This document shows, one piece after another, positions 8,708 to 18,375 of a stretch of DNA of 64,000 nucleotides. The notes beneath the pieces were generated by a model, which had not been told where the DNA came from, searched no databases, and saw only the letters and a list, made by a program, of their open reading frames with translations. Positions within the stretch are counted from its first letter, which is position 1. The number at the start of each line of letters is the position of its first letter. The stretch comes from an uncultured Bacillaceae bacterium (lineage in GTDB: Bacteria > Bacillota > Bacilli > Bacillales > Bacillaceae_L), in assembly GCA_947497585.1 (NCBI GenBank), contig CANMHG010000005.1:124001-188000 (forward strand), written 5' to 3'. A program made the position numbers and the translations under genes.

Positions 8708-9453
8708 CTTCCTTCCTTACCTGAGATCATAATATCTGCAAAGTTATTTTCTTGTTCAATCTTTATTACATCCTTTTTCATAAGTTCAAGAATCGCCAAA
8801 AATGTTACTACTGTATGCTCTTTATCATGATAAGGGAACAGATCATTAAAGCTAATCCTACCCGAAATTCCACTTAACTCCTCTAGTATCTCGTCCATTC
8901 TTCTTTCAATGGAAATATCCTGGCGGGCAATCTTAGTGTGTAGTGGTTTTTGTAGCTTCTTTCTTCGTAACAGTTTTTGATAAGCACCTAACATATCGTA
9001 TAAGCTTACATCTAGAGGGTGACTTTCCACTTTTACTTCGACCGTAAATTCACTTAAATCACTTGGGGCTTTAGTAAATACCTGACCTCTTTCTTCCTCT
9101 AGCACTTTAAGATCATTCGCTGCTTCCTTATATTTACGATATTCAATTAGTCGTCTCATCAATTCTTCTCTTGGGTCTTCCTCTAATTGTAACTCCAGAT
9201 CATCATCTATTAATTCTTCTTCATGTTTCGGCAAAAGCATCTTGCTTTTTAACGCAAGAAGAGTAGCTGCCATTACTAAATATTCACTTGCTACATCGAG
9301 CTTTAGTTCTTGCATAGCCTGTATGTAAAACATATATTGTTCAGTAATTTTCGCTACAGGTATATCATATATATCAATCTCTAATCGATTTATTAAGTGT
9401 AATAAAAGGTCCAATGGCCCTTCAAAAGCATCTATTTTCACACTGTATTGCAC
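8704..9453 (-). CDS. scpA: Segregation and condensation protein ScpA
   Basis: Kleisin subunit of the Smc-ScpAB condensin. The start is set at the GTG at 9453, giving 249 residues beginning [18 protein letters not shown], which matches the family start; GGTGGGG lies upstream. A longer in-frame reading to 9627 would add a hydrophobic 58-residue extension unknown in ScpA and is rejected. Visible family features are the N-terminal Smc-binding helix region ([20 protein letters not shown]), a central acidic segment with [19 protein letters not shown], and a C-terminal winged helix ([16 protein letters not shown]). Coupled to scpB. Confidence 0.96.
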   Translation of the reverse strand: MQYSVKIDAFEGPLDLLLHLINRLEIDIYDIPVAKITEQYMFYIQAMQELKLDVASEYLVMAATLLALKSKMLLPKHEEELIDDDLELQLEEDPREELMRRLIEYRKYKEAANDLKVLEEERGQVFTKAPSDLSEFTVEVKVESHPLDVSLYDMLGAYQKLLRRKKLQKPLHTKIARQDISIERRMDEILEELSGISGRISFNDLFPYHDKEHTVVTFLAILELMKKDVIKIEQENNFADIMISGKEGR

Positions 9454-9671
9454 AAATAACCCCACCAAACTAATAAACATAATGATAAATAAAAATACAC
9501 TATACTTTCTAAGTATAGAACATATTAATAGCTTGTCCAATAGTATTTTTTTGCCTTTTAAAAAGAAGGATCTAGATTTTTCTTTTATACCGGGACACTC
9601 GCCCACACACCTAGCTACTAGGTACATAATATAACACTGTAATACAAAAGTTTTTAAAGGAGGATTTTAAC

Positions 9672-9764
9672 ATGGGAGACACTGGATATAAATTTGGCGG
9701 CGGTTTCGCGTTAATTGTAGTGTTATTCATTTTATTAATTATTGTAGGTGCTTCTTGGTACTAA
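9672..9764 (+). CDS. YjcZ family sporulation peptide, 30 residues
   Basis: A short open frame reading MGDTGYKFGGGFALIVVLF and ending LLIIVGASWY. A Gly-rich head followed by one hydrophobic helix (FALIVVLFILLIIVGASW) is the hallmark of the YjcZ family of small spore proteins found throughout Bacillus. AAAGGAGG stands about eight bases upstream and a terminator follows directly, so it is a self-contained transcription unit on the plus strand between scpA and ypuF. The exact role of the family is not known; association with spore layers is the usual annotation. Confidence 0.85.
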   Translation: MGDTGYKFGGGFALIVVLFILLIIVGASWY

Positions 9765-9782
9765 ACCGAGATTAAGTTAATA

Positions 9783-9820
9783 GCAAGTGTCCAACGACTA
9801 GTTGGGCACTTTTTGTTTTA
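9783..9820 (+). terminator. Terminator after YjcZ peptide gene
   Basis: Stem agtgtccaac / gttgggcact, with a short loop, followed by TTTTTGTTTT, 20 bases past the stop. Confidence 0.85.
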
Positions 9821-9905
9821 AAATCATTGTAAAGGATAGTTTGAACAAATATTTTGTTACAAAATTATGATAAAATAAAGTTACATAAGAAAAAGGAGAG
9901 ATTTA

Positions 9906-10427
9906 ATGTACCCAGAAGCATATCGTCAATTTCTCTTTCATTTCCATGGAGACCGAGACTATTTTGAGTGTCATGAGGTTTTAGAGGAGTATTGGAAAGA
10001 GGATGCTCCGTCTGAACGCAAGCAATATTGGGTTGGGTTAATCCAGTTGGCAGTTGGTTTATATCACCAAAGACGAGAAAACTTTTCCGGAGCCTATCGT
10101 ATGATCAAAAATTCATTATCCATCATTAAAACCGAAGAGAAAACGATTTTAAAACTAGGTATAGATTATCAAAAATTGATTACTCTTCTTGAAGAACGGC
10201 TCAATGAAATCAAACTTAAGCAACCCTATACCTCGATCAACTTACCAATAACTGATAACAATCTTCTAACAGATTGTATCCAAAACTGCGAAAAACAAGG
10301 ACTACAATGGGGAATAACCAATGAGGCCATAGACGAATACATCATAAACAAACATAAACTAAGAGATCGTAGCGATGTAATTGAAGAACGCGATAGACAA
10401 AGGGAGATTAAGAACAAAAAAAGGTAA
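9906..10427 (+). CDS. ypuF: DUF309 family protein YpuF
   Basis: A 173-residue protein with the DUF309 signature in its first 70 residues: FHGDRDYFECHEVLEEYWK and then YWVGLIQLAVGLYHQRRENF. The conserved His-Glu and Trp/Tyr positions suggest a helical bundle with a buried polar site, but no reaction is known. The C-terminal 50 residues are charged (EERDRQREIKNKKR) and probably disordered. AAAAGGAGAG precedes the ATG. In B. subtilis ypuF lies between the ribT and scpA regions, the same place as here, though here it forms its own plus-strand unit with a terminator. Confidence 0.85.
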   Translation: MYPEAYRQFLFHFHGDRDYFECHEVLEEYWKEDAPSERKQYWVGLIQLAVGLYHQRRENFSGAYRMIKNSLSIIKTEEKTILKLGIDYQKLITLLEERLNEIKLKQPYTSINLPITDNNLLTDCIQNCEKQGLQWGITNEAIDEYIINKHKLRDRSDVIEERDRQREIKNKKR

Positions 10428-10453
10428 GACTCAATGAGTCTTGCCTTTTTTGA
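10414..10453. terminator. Bidirectional terminator between ypuF and ribT
   Basis: Stem aaaaggtaagactc / gagtcttgcctttt with flanking A and T runs; it covers the end of ypuF and faces the convergent riboflavin operon. Confidence 0.85.
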
Positions 10454-10471
10454 TTTCATTCACTTATATAA

Positions 10472-10834
<363 letters not shown>

Positions 10835-11019
10835 TCATTATCGAAAAAACTTTCTAGAATATATTAGTCATTATTCAGCAAAGACTTTATTTTATATAGA
10901 TTAACATGTTCTACTGTATTTTTCTATAGACATTCGTCATTATTACATAGACACTTCTAAAATCTCATTATAACCATTTACCTATAGATTTTAAACATAG
11001 AATGTGCTGTTTTCTAAAG

Positions 11020-11490
11020 TTAGTTTGTAATAGATCTTGAAAGATTAGCCATCTCAATAGCAGAAACAGCCACTTCCCATCCTTTATTCCCTGCTTTAGT
11101 ACCAGCTCTTTCAATCGCTTGTTCAATCGTTTCTGTAGTTAGAACACCGAATATTACAGGTTTTCCTGTTGAAAGCATTGTAGCTGAGACACCCTTAGCA
11201 ACCTCATTACAAACGTAATCATAATGTGTTGTAGCTCCACGAATTACTGTACCTAATGTAATAACTGCGTCATATTTATCAGTCATCGCCATCTTTTTTG
11301 CAATTAACGGAATTTCGAATGCACCAGGAACCCACGCCACATCGATGTCTTCCTCTTTAACTCCATGCCTTTTTAATGCATCTAGAGCCCCGTCCAATAA
11401 TTTACTTGTAATAAATTCATTAAAACGTGCAACTACTATTCCAACTTTTAAACCTGTAGCAACTAAATTACCTTCGAATAAATTAACCAT
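11020..11490 (-). CDS. ribH: 6,7-dimethyl-8-ribityllumazine synthase RibH
   Basis: Condenses 3,4-dihydroxy-2-butanone 4-phosphate with the ribityl-aminopyrimidine to lumazine, the penultimate step of riboflavin synthesis; the enzyme forms a 60-subunit shell around riboflavin synthase. The 156-residue protein shows the family landmarks [53 protein letters not shown] and [15 protein letters not shown], with GNKGWE near the C terminus. AGGAGGT precedes the ATG at 11490, so the earlier in-frame start is not used. Confidence 0.97.
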   Translation of the reverse strand: MVNLFEGNLVATGLKVGIVVARFNEFITSKLLDGALDALKRHGVKEEDIDVAWVPGAFEIPLIAKKMAMTDKYDAVITLGTVIRGATTHYDYVCNEVAKGVSATMLSTGKPVIFGVLTTETIEQAIERAGTKAGNKGWEVAVSAIEMANLSRSITN

Positions 11491-11522
11491 TATGTTACCT
11501 CCTAAATTTCCCAATATTTTTT

Positions 11523-12716
11523 TTAAAAATGAAACATATGACCAAGTTTTGAATGCTTTGTTTTTAAATAGCTTTCATTTTCAACTTTAGCTTCCATTTG
11601 TAAAGGAACTCTATCCACAACTTCTAACTCATACCCTTTTAAACCAGTAATCTTTCTTGGGTTATTGGTAAGCAACTTCATTTTCGTGACACCTAAGTCC
11701 TTTAAGATTTGTGCACCAATGCCGTAGTCCCTTAAATCAGGAGCAAATCCAAGCTTCTCGTTAGCTTCTACTGTATCATAGCCTTCTTCTTGCAGCTTAT
11801 ATGCTTTCATTTTATTAAGTAAACCGATACCGCGGCCTTCCTGTCGCATATAAAGTAAAATCCCTGTACCCTCTTTTTCAATTTGAGATAATGCTGCATG
11901 TAACTGAGGCCCACAATCACATCGATTAGACCCGAACACATCACCAGTAAGGCATTCAGAATGAACTCTAACTAGAACCGGCTTCTCAGTGTCCACTTCT
12001 CCCTTTACTAAGGCAACATGTTCTTTACCATCAATAACATTTGAATAACCTACTGCTTTAAATTCACCAAACTCTGTTGGCATTTGAATTTCAACTTCTC
12101 TTTTTACAAGCTTTTCCTTGCGATTACGGTAACTGATTAAATCTTTTATCGTAATCATCTTTAAATTAAATTCATCTGCAATTTTTCGTAGATCTGGTAC
12201 TCTGGCCATCGATCCGTCTTCTTTTATAATCTCACAAATAACGCCAGCAGGCTCTGCTCCACATAATCGTGCAAGATCCACCGCTGCTTCAGTGTGTCCT
12301 GCCCTTCTTAATACTCCACCCGGTTTTGCAATAAGAGGAAAAATGTGACCTGGTCTCTTAAAATCAACTGCTTTTGTATTAGGGTTAATTAATTGTTGAA
12401 TTGTTGTTGCGCGTTCGTGAGCACTAATGCCTGTTGTTGTCGATTTGTAATCAATACTAACTGTAAAAGCAGTACCATGCGGGTCAGTGTTATGACTTAC
12501 CATTGGATTAAGGTCTAATTTTTTTGCCAATTCCTCGGTAATTGGTGTACAAACCAACCCTCTTCCGTGCTTTATCATAAAGTTTATTGTCTCTGGCGTT
12601 GTTTTTTCAACGATCGAAACAAAGTCACCTTCATTTTCACGGTCTTCATCATCACAAACAATGACAACATTCCCCTGCATTAATTCATATATGGCTTCCT
12701 CAATTGGATCAAACAT
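11523..12716 (-). CDS. ribBA: Bifunctional DHBP synthase / GTP cyclohydrolase II
   Basis: Supplies both branches of riboflavin synthesis. Residues 1-200 are 3,4-dihydroxy-2-butanone 4-phosphate synthase ([33 protein letters not shown]). Residues 205-397 are GTP cyclohydrolase II, with zinc cysteines in [19 protein letters not shown] and the motif [12 protein letters not shown]. Named ribA in B. subtilis. The ATG at 12716 ([12 protein letters not shown]) is preferred to one nine bases earlier, because AGAGAGG then sits at normal spacing and the length (397) matches the family. Confidence 0.97.
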   Translation of the reverse strand: MFDPIEEAIYELMQGNVVIVCDDEDRENEGDFVSIVEKTTPETINFMIKHGRGLVCTPITEELAKKLDLNPMVSHNTDPHGTAFTVSIDYKSTTTGISAHERATTIQQLINPNTKAVDFKRPGHIFPLIAKPGGVLRRAGHTEAAVDLARLCGAEPAGVICEIIKEDGSMARVPDLRKIADEFNLKMITIKDLISYRNRKEKLVKREVEIQMPTEFGEFKAVGYSNVIDGKEHVALVKGEVDTEKPVLVRVHSECLTGDVFGSNRCDCGPQLHAALSQIEKEGTGILLYMRQEGRGIGLLNKMKAYKLQEEGYDTVEANEKLGFAPDLRDYGIGAQILKDLGVTKMKLLTNNPRKITGLKGYELEVVDRVPLQMEAKVENESYLKTKHSKLGHMFHF

Positions 12717-12731
12717 TATGCTCATCCTCTC

Positions 12732-13388
12732 TTATTTGTATCCATGCTCCTCTAAGAAACTAGCAGTTATTGATGAATTTCTATGGTTGTTCGGCGTTGT
12801 TGCGCGCTGTACAAATTGCTCTAAGTATTTTCCAAGCATGTCACATTCGATATTAACTATTTCTCCAACACCCTTAGAGCCCAAGACTGTCTCAGACATC
12901 GTGTGTGGTATAAGTGAAATCGTAAAGGTTTTCTCAGTTAAAGCAAAGATTGTTAAACTTGTACCATCTACAGCTACAGAGCCTTTAAATAATAAATATC
13001 TTCGGATAGCTTCTGCTACTTCAATTTCATAGTAAACGGCATTCGCTTGAGGTTCTTTTTTTACGATCGTACCAATGCCATCAACATGGCCTGACACAAA
13101 GTGACCTCCAAAGCGCCCATTTGCACTCATTGCTCTTTCTAAGTTAACTTTGGAGTTACGTTGTAAAGACTTAAGTGATGAGGCTCTAACGGTTTCAGGC
13201 ATGATATCAACTGTAAATTCAGATGAACCGAACGATGTCACAGTAAGACAAACACCATTAACTGAAATACTGTCACCCAGGTTTACATCACGTAATATTT
13301 TGGTAGCCCCAATCTTCATGACAATCGCTTCACCAGTTGACGATATGTTTTTTACAGTACCTATTTCCTCTATAATTCCAGTAAACAT
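12732..13388 (-). CDS. ribE: Riboflavin synthase alpha subunit
   Basis: Dismutates two lumazine molecules to riboflavin and the pyrimidine precursor. The 218-residue protein shows the internal duplication of the family: two beta-barrel halves, each with an MFTGIIEE / GxGGHFVSGHVDG type pattern, here MFTGIIEEIGTV at the start and NGRFGGHFVSGHVDGIGTI in the middle, followed by SVAVDGTSLTIF. The start lies one base past the ribD stop, indicating coupling with ribD. Called ribE (ribB in older Bacillus papers). Confidence 0.96.
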   Translation of the reverse strand: MFTGIIEEIGTVKNISSTGEAIVMKIGATKILRDVNLGDSISVNGVCLTVTSFGSSEFTVDIMPETVRASSLKSLQRNSKVNLERAMSANGRFGGHFVSGHVDGIGTIVKKEPQANAVYYEIEVAEAIRRYLLFKGSVAVDGTSLTIFALTEKTFTISLIPHTMSETVLGSKGVGEIVNIECDMLGKYLEQFVQRATTPNNHRNSSITASFLEEHGYK

Positions 13389-13389
13389 A

Positions 13390-14481
13390 TTATATTTGCT
13401 CCTTTGGAACAGCTATTACTTTAATATCTTCGCCAAGTTGTTCGACCGATTCAATAGACAATTGGAGTACTTCGGACATTTTTTCAAAACCACTCCCACC
13501 AATTGAGCCTGGTGCATTGTTACCACCTATTATTTTTGGAGCAATATATGTGATAACTTGATTTACAACCTTTTCTTTTACAAAACTACCATTCACCTGG
13601 GCCCCACCCTCAACAAAAACTGAAGTAATCCCAAGTGTACTTAACAAAGTAAGTACATCACGAATCACTATATTTTTTGTTTCAAGTGAGAGGATTCTAA
13701 CCCCTTTTGATTGATATAAATCTATCTTTTTATCTTCAATCTGATTACTTACGATGATGATTGTTTCAGCTTCACCATCATTTACAATTTTCGCATCTAT
13801 TGGTGTCCTCAGGTAGGTATCTAAAATAACGCGTATTGGATTTTTCCCACCATTAGGTAAACGTGTTGTTAAGCTTGGATTATCTGCAATCACTGTACCG
13901 ACCCCAACTAATATTGCATCATGTTGGTGTCTTAATTTATGTACATCCAATCTTGCGGTTTCTCCAGTTATCCATTTACTTTCCCCTGTGGATGTGGCAA
14001 TCTTGCCGTCAAGGCTAATAGCTGCTTTTAACGTAACGAACGGAAGCTTTGAACTCATCGTGTGATAAAAAACTTTATTAAGAGCATCTGCTTCTTCTTT
14101 ACGAACCCCAACTTCTACACTTATGCCGGCATCTTTAAGAAGTTTAATCCCTTTTCCTGCCACAAGTGGATTAGGGTCAGTAGTGGCAATGACAACCCGC
14201 TTCACTTTACTGTTTATTAATAACTCAGCACATGGAGGAGTTTTCCCATAATGACTACAAGGCTCGAGTGTAACATAAATTGTTGAATTCACCGCTTTGT
14301 CTCCGGCCATTCTAATTGCATGAACCTCGGCATGGGGTTCTCCTGCTCTTAAATGAGCCCCGATACCAACCACACGATTATCATTAACGACCACTGCACC
14401 TACAACAGGATTAGGAGAGGTTTGACCTACACCTGCACGGGCCACATTTATAGCAAGATCCATATAATCTACATCTAACAT
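13390..14481 (-). CDS. ribD: Bifunctional riboflavin deaminase/reductase RibD
   Basis: Deaminates the pyrimidine intermediate and reduces its ribose side chain. Residues 1-145 form the zinc deaminase (AGEPHAEVHAIRMAG with the His/Glu pair, and LEPCSHYGKTPPCAEL with the cysteine ligands). Residues 150-363 are the NADPH-dependent reductase (VTLKAAISLDGKIAT, SKWITGE, GVGTVIADNPSLTTR, VEGGAQVNGSFV). First gene of the operon; AGAGGTGA lies before the ATG. Expression should be shut off by the FMN riboswitch upstream. Confidence 0.97.
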   Translation of the reverse strand: MLDVDYMDLAINVARAGVGQTSPNPVVGAVVVNDNRVVGIGAHLRAGEPHAEVHAIRMAGDKAVNSTIYVTLEPCSHYGKTPPCAELLINSKVKRVVIATTDPNPLVAGKGIKLLKDAGISVEVGVRKEEADALNKVFYHTMSSKLPFVTLKAAISLDGKIATSTGESKWITGETARLDVHKLRHQHDAILVGVGTVIADNPSLTTRLPNGGKNPIRVILDTYLRTPIDAKIVNDGEAETIIIVSNQIEDKKIDLYQSKGVRILSLETKNIVIRDVLTLLSTLGITSVFVEGGAQVNGSFVKEKVVNQVITYIAPKIIGGNNAPGSIGGSGFEKMSEVLQLSIESVEQLGEDIKVIAVPKEQI

Positions 14482-14559
14482 TAGATCACCTCTTTCATAT
14501 GTTTAAACTATTTAACAAGCGAGGTTTTTTTCTTACTTTTTTGGAAAGGCATTTTAAAA

Positions 14560-14596
14560 ATAAAAAAACCCTAGAGATGGTTTTCTCCTAGGGGTA
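14560..14596 (-). terminator. Riboswitch-controlled terminator before ribD
   Basis: On the minus strand CCCTAGGAGA and TCTCTAGGG pair, with one bulge, and are followed by seven T residues. It lies between the FMN aptamer and ribD, where the regulatory terminator of rib leaders belongs. Confidence 0.85.
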
Positions 14597-14696
14597 CTTT
14601 TTAAAAATGATATGTACAGACAAATGCTTTTAAAAATTTCGCATAGCAAATAAACAGTATTTGCTACTCATTTTCGCATTGTATACCTGTAATAAA

Positions 14697-14846
14697 TCCT
14701 TCTCCCATCCAGACTATACTGTCGGCTTTGGAATTTCACCAAATCAGCCATTCTTGACGTTCGTTAAAGACAAGAATGGGTCACGGGCTTAGTAAAGTAG
14801 TCTTTACAACACCGCCGGTTAGGAATCTCACCTACCCCGAAGGAAA
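14697..14846 (-). ncRNA. FMN riboswitch (RFN element)
   Basis: The minus strand carries the conserved RFN segments in order: CTTCGGGG, GGTGAGATTCC, ACCGGCGGT, AGCCCGTGACC, the variable stem CCATTCTTG / CAAGAATGG, GGTGAAATTCC, AAAGCCGACAGT and GGATGGGAGAAGG. It binds FMN and, with the terminator at 14560-14596, ends transcription of the riboflavin operon when FMN is plentiful. Confidence 0.97.
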
Positions 14847-14863
14847 CATATTAAGTTTTTGTT

Positions 14864-14893
14864 ATTATACCACAACAATTTTTATCCTGTCGA
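14864..14893 (-). promoter_or_regulatory. Candidate sigma-A promoter of the rib operon
   Basis: On the minus strand TCGACA (14888-14893), 18 bases, TATAAT (14864-14869), about 10 bases before the riboswitch begins. Confidence 0.7.
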
Positions 14894-14895
14894 TT

Positions 14896-14991
14896 TTAGA
14901 CATTTGGTGCTAGAAAAATCCAATAAATTATTCCCCATGCAAGACTTATTACGCCTAAAAACCCGAGTAAAATCCAGTTGTTTCGATTCAC
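14896..14991 (-). CDS. Small predicted membrane protein, 31 residues
   Basis: GTG-started frame reading MNRNNWILLGFLGVISLAW then GIIYWIFLAPNV. It is one hydrophobic helix with a short polar head (Asn/Arg), so a single-pass inner membrane peptide is likely. GAGGTGA stands six bases before the start. A TATAAT (15011-15016) overlaps the edge of the ppiB terminator and could drive it. I recall a similar tiny gene in this position in Bacillus, but cannot confirm a name. Its stop is immediately before the rib promoter. Confidence 0.55.
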   Translation of the reverse strand: MNRNNWILLGFLGVISLAWGIIYWIFLAPNV

Positions 14992-15016
14992 TTACTTCAC
15001 CTCATGCTAAATTATA

Positions 15017-15055
15017 CTAAAAAAAGCTTAACAAACAAGGTGTTTGTTAAGCTTT
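15017..15055 (-). terminator. Terminator after ppiB
   Basis: Perfect stem aagcttaacaaaca / tgtttgttaagctt with a 3-base loop, followed on the minus strand by a run of T. Confidence 0.92.
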
Positions 15056-15063
15056 CATTAGTA

Positions 15064-15498
15064 TTATTCTTCCCAAACCTTTACTTCCTTCATTACATCT
15101 CCTTGACGTATACGAAGAACTGTATCCATTCCTTCAATAACTTGTCCAAACACTGTATGTACACCGTTTAAATGTGGTTGTGGTTCATGAACGATAAAGA
15201 ATTGGCTTCCACCAGTATCTTTGCCAGCATGTGCCATAGATAAAGAACCAGCCACATGTTTATGAGGATTTCCTGCAGTTTCACATTTGATTGAATATCC
15301 AGGTCCACCCGTACCAGTCCCAGTTGGGCAACCACCTTGAGCTACGAATCCTTGAATCACACGGTGGAAAGTAAGTCCATCATAAAAGCCTTCTTTTGCA
15401 AGCTTTTCAAAGTTTTCTACTGTTCCAGGTGCTTCATTTGGAAATAACTCGATAACAATTTTTTCGCCATTTTCAAATTCAATGCTAGCTTTTTTCAT
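15064..15498 (-). CDS. ppiB: Peptidyl-prolyl cis-trans isomerase B (cyclophilin)
   Basis: Cytoplasmic cyclophilin that speeds prolyl bond isomerisation. The 144-residue protein shows the short bacterial cyclophilin pattern: [22 protein letters not shown] with the catalytic Arg, [20 protein letters not shown], and [22 protein letters not shown] precedes the ATG at 15498, so the upstream in-frame codon is not the start. No signal peptide. Monocistronic by its own terminator, as in B. subtilis. Confidence 0.97.
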   Translation of the reverse strand: MKKASIEFENGEKIVIELFPNEAPGTVENFEKLAKEGFYDGLTFHRVIQGFVAQGGCPTGTGTGGPGYSIKCETAGNPHKHVAGSLSMAHAGKDTGGSQFFIVHEPQPHLNGVHTVFGQVIEGMDTVLRIRQGDVMKEVKVWEE

Positions 15499-15743
15499 TT
15501 GAAACCTCCATGCATTTTTATTCGTCAATATTTACTGAACGAGTTAATTCTACTATATAAAAAAATAATAATCCAATTTCTTAAAAGAGAGGTAATAAAA
15601 TTTTCTATTTTACGTATACAAGTTGTCATTGTTGAAAGAATTAGTTGTATAATGAATAATGGGGCTTTTCCACCTTTCTAATAGGGGGAATTCTATCAAT
15701 ATAGAAGTTACAAAGTCCATGGAATTATAAGGAGGAAAAAATT

Positions 15744-16628
15744 ATGTTAAACAAGAAACGTTTACTCTCACTTCTTCTAATCTTCTCTCTTATCTTTCCT
15801 TCTCTAAGCTTTGCAGATGCTGCAGAAGGCGATGTTATCGTTACACTTGGAGAGGATTTGAAGGAAAATGAGAAACAAAAGCTACTAGAAGAAATGAACG
15901 CACCTGAGAACGCACTAATGGTTGTTGTTACAAATGAGGAAGAACATAAATACTTAGGTCAATATATTCCAAAGGCTACCATTGGGACTCGTGCTTTATC
16001 TTCTTCGGCCATTACGATTGGTGCTCCAGGGTCTGGTCTTGAGATAGAAACTAATAATATTACATCTATTACTGACGATATGTTTACAAATGCTCTTATT
16101 ACAGCTGGGGTTAAGGATGCTTCTATTTATATTACTGCACCGATTCCTGTATCAGGTACAGCTGCGTTAACTGGGATTATTAAAGCATATGAACTTTCAT
16201 CTGATCAGGCTATTCCTGAGGAAGTTAAGCAGATTGCAAATGAGGAAATGGTTAAAACGGTTGAGCTTGGTAAGTCAATTGGAGCTGACGAAGCTGCAGC
16301 GCTAATGGCGAAAATTAAGGATCAAATAGCGCAACATGCTCCAAAAACAGACGAAGAACTTCGTGCTATTATTGAAGCGGCTGCAAAAGAATTAGGAATT
16401 ACTTTAACAGAAGCTGAGATTACTAGTCTTATTTCTCTTTTTAATAAAATGAAAGAGCTTAATATTGATTGGAATCAAGTGAATGAACAGTTGCATTTGG
16501 CAAAAGAGAAGATTACAAATTTCCTTGGATCTGAGGAAGGACAAACTTTTTTAGCAAAGTTACAGGATTTTCTAGTTAGTTTGATTGATGCTATTAAGGC
16601 TATTTTTAGCTCGGAAGCTACTAATTAA
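15744..16628 (+). CDS. ypuA: Secreted DUF1002 protein YpuA
   Basis: A 294-residue exported protein. The first 26 residues are a clear signal peptide (LLSLLLIFSLIFPSLSFADA). The body matches DUF1002 as in B. subtilis YpuA: TLGEDLKENEKQKLLEEM, then ALSSSAITIGAPGSGLEIET, NITSITDDMFTNALITAGV, and APIPVSGTAALTGIIKAYE. The C-terminal half is helical with a long Ala/Glu-rich region. Its function in the envelope is not known; the B. subtilis gene belongs to a cell-envelope stress regulon. AAGGAGG precedes the ATG. A palindromic element follows. Confidence 0.9.
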   Translation: MLNKKRLLSLLLIFSLIFPSLSFADAAEGDVIVTLGEDLKENEKQKLLEEMNAPENALMVVVTNEEEHKYLGQYIPKATIGTRALSSSAITIGAPGSGLEIETNNITSITDDMFTNALITAGVKDASIYITAPIPVSGTAALTGIIKAYELSSDQAIPEEVKQIANEEMVKTVELGKSIGADEAAALMAKIKDQIAQHAPKTDEELRAIIEAAAKELGITLTEAEITSLISLFNKMKELNIDWNQVNEQLHLAKEKITNFLGSEEGQTFLAKLQDFLVSLIDAIKAIFSSEATN

Positions 16629-16672
16629 AGGATATATAGGTACTATATTTGAATATAGTCCGTTCCTTTTCA

Positions 16673-16785
16673 CTGCAGGCACTTGCTTTCCGCGGGGAGG
16701 AAGTTGAGCCTCCTCGGCGCAATACGCCTGTGGGGTCTCGACCTTTCCTCTATTTCCCACAGGAGTCAAGTGCCTTTCGTTCCAA
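16673..16785. repeat. Palindromic intergenic element, copy 2
   Basis: Same family as the element at 2467. Arm pair ggcacttg / caagtgcc; middle pair ttgag / ctcga (with a G-U pair); apical pair ggcg / cgcc. Outer GTTGAT-type ends are not evident, so this copy may be shorter. It lies between the convergent ypuA and lysA. Confidence 0.85.
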
Positions 16786-16842
16786 TCCACTCTTATAATA
16801 AACATAAGTTAGGAACACCCAATCTTGTAAAAAAGAGCACAG

Positions 16843-16879
16843 TTAAAAAAGGAAGAACCTGCATAAGGTCCTTCCTTTC
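16843..16879 (-). terminator. Terminator after lysA
   Basis: On the minus strand GGAAGGACC / GGTTCTTCC pair around a 7-base loop and are followed by TTTTTT. Confidence 0.85.
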
Positions 16880-16887
16880 TCTTGCAT

Positions 16888-18207
16888 TTATTTTTTCACT
16901 TTAGCTTTAAAAGGCATATCTAGTTTAACAATGTCTTGGAAGCTTTCTCTTTTGACTACGAGGTGGTCTTCTCCGTTTTCGACAAATACGACTGGGGGTC
17001 TAGGGATTCTGTTGTAGTTGTTTGACATTGAGTATCCGTATGCACCTGTGCAGAAAACAGCTAGAATATCATCTGAAGTAGCTTTTGGTAAATCTAAATC
17101 CCAGATTAGCATATCTCCAGATTCACAGCATTTTCCTGCGATAGAAACTGTTTCCTCATTCCCATCATTTACTCTGTTTGCAAGTACAGCTTCATATTTC
17201 GCTTGATATAAAGCTGGTCGGAGATTATCAGTCATTCCACCATCAACTGAAAGGTACTTACGGATATTTGGAACTTCTTTATTTGAGCCAATGGAGTAAA
17301 GAGTTGTCCCTGCATCACCTACAATTGAACGACCAGGCTCAATCCAAATTTCAGGAATATCCATATCTAACTCTTTTGAATGCTTCTTAACCTCTTCAAC
17401 CATTGCTTCAACATATTGAGATAATGGAATCGGGTCATCTTCATGAGTGTACCTAATCCCAAATCCTCCCCCAAGATTAAGGACTGTTGGGATAAAACCA
17501 TGCTTATCCTTCCATTCTTTCATTTTCTTAAACATTTTTTCTGCTGCTAATACAAATCCAGTTGTTTCAAAGATTTGTGATCCTATATGTGAATGGATTC
17601 CAAGAACATTAAAAGCAGTAGATGCAAGAGCTTGTTCGATAGCAGTATCCGCTTGGCCATTTTGAAGATCAAACCCAAATTTTGAATCTTCCTGTCCTGT
17701 TGTAATGTAGTCATGTGTATGAGCCTCAACTCCTGGTGTCACTCTAAGGAGGATGGGAACTTTCACTTGGTTTTCTAAGCATACTTGCTCAAGTAAAGAT
17801 AATTCATAGAAATTATCTACTACAACGCAACCAATATTATTTTTTATTGCCATTTCTAGTTCTTCATAGCTTTTATTATTACCATGGAAATGAATTCGTT
17901 CTGCTGGAAACCCTGCTGATAAAGCAGTGTACAATTCCCCACCCGATACCACATCCAATGAAAGACCTTCTTCCTCGACTAATTGAACCATCGCAACGGT
18001 TGAGAAGGCTTTGCTTGCATAGGCAACTTGAGCCTTAATATTAAGCTTCTCAAAAGTATCTCTAAAGCTTCTTGCTCTTTCTCTGATTAGGGCGATATCA
18101 TATACATATAGAGGAGTGCCATATTTCTTAGCTAGTGAAACCGAATCTACTCCACCTATTTCTAAATGTCCATTTTCATTAACCTTACTTGTCCCGTGTA
18201 AATACAA
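16888..18207 (-). CDS. lysA: Diaminopimelate decarboxylase LysA
   Basis: Converts meso-diaminopimelate to L-lysine with pyridoxal phosphate, the last step of lysine synthesis. The 439-residue fold-III enzyme carries the PLP lysine in AYASKAF (Lys66), the glycine loop LNLGGGFGIRY, the phosphate-binding EPGRSIVGDAGTTLY, and the active-site cysteine in GKCCESGDML. It lies just downstream of spoVAF as in B. subtilis, with a 168-bp gap that holds no obvious riboswitch. Confidence 0.97.
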   Translation of the reverse strand: MYLHGTSKVNENGHLEIGGVDSVSLAKKYGTPLYVYDIALIRERARSFRDTFEKLNIKAQVAYASKAFSTVAMVQLVEEEGLSLDVVSGGELYTALSAGFPAERIHFHGNNKSYEELEMAIKNNIGCVVVDNFYELSLLEQVCLENQVKVPILLRVTPGVEAHTHDYITTGQEDSKFGFDLQNGQADTAIEQALASTAFNVLGIHSHIGSQIFETTGFVLAAEKMFKKMKEWKDKHGFIPTVLNLGGGFGIRYTHEDDPIPLSQYVEAMVEEVKKHSKELDMDIPEIWIEPGRSIVGDAGTTLYSIGSNKEVPNIRKYLSVDGGMTDNLRPALYQAKYEAVLANRVNDGNEETVSIAGKCCESGDMLIWDLDLPKATSDDILAVFCTGAYGYSMSNNYNRIPRPPVVFVENGEDHLVVKRESFQDIVKLDMPFKAKVKK

Positions 18208-18375
18208 TTACTTCCCCTCATTCCGTATGCATGGTAATTATAATTAGAAAAAGACAGAAATAACCTAAGCGGATATTACTGTCCAAAAATCATCTATTGT
18301 TATGTTCATTTACGTTTGCACTTTACTTTATTAAATTACATTATCATAACATACATTTTGTTGCAACAACCAGTA

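Noticed and set aside
9454..9627. N-terminal extension of ScpA by 58 residues, including a hydrophobic helix
   Set aside because: ScpA is soluble and begins at [17 protein letters not shown]; a GTG with GGTGGGG upstream gives exactly that start.
14697..14846. Reading frames across the FMN riboswitch
   Set aside because: The stretch is fully explained by conserved RFN segments and carries no start with a ribosome site.
18330..18375. Hairpin after spoVAF as a terminator isolating lysA
   Set aside because: The stem aacaacca/tggttgtt is not followed by a T run on the minus strand, so termination there is doubtful.
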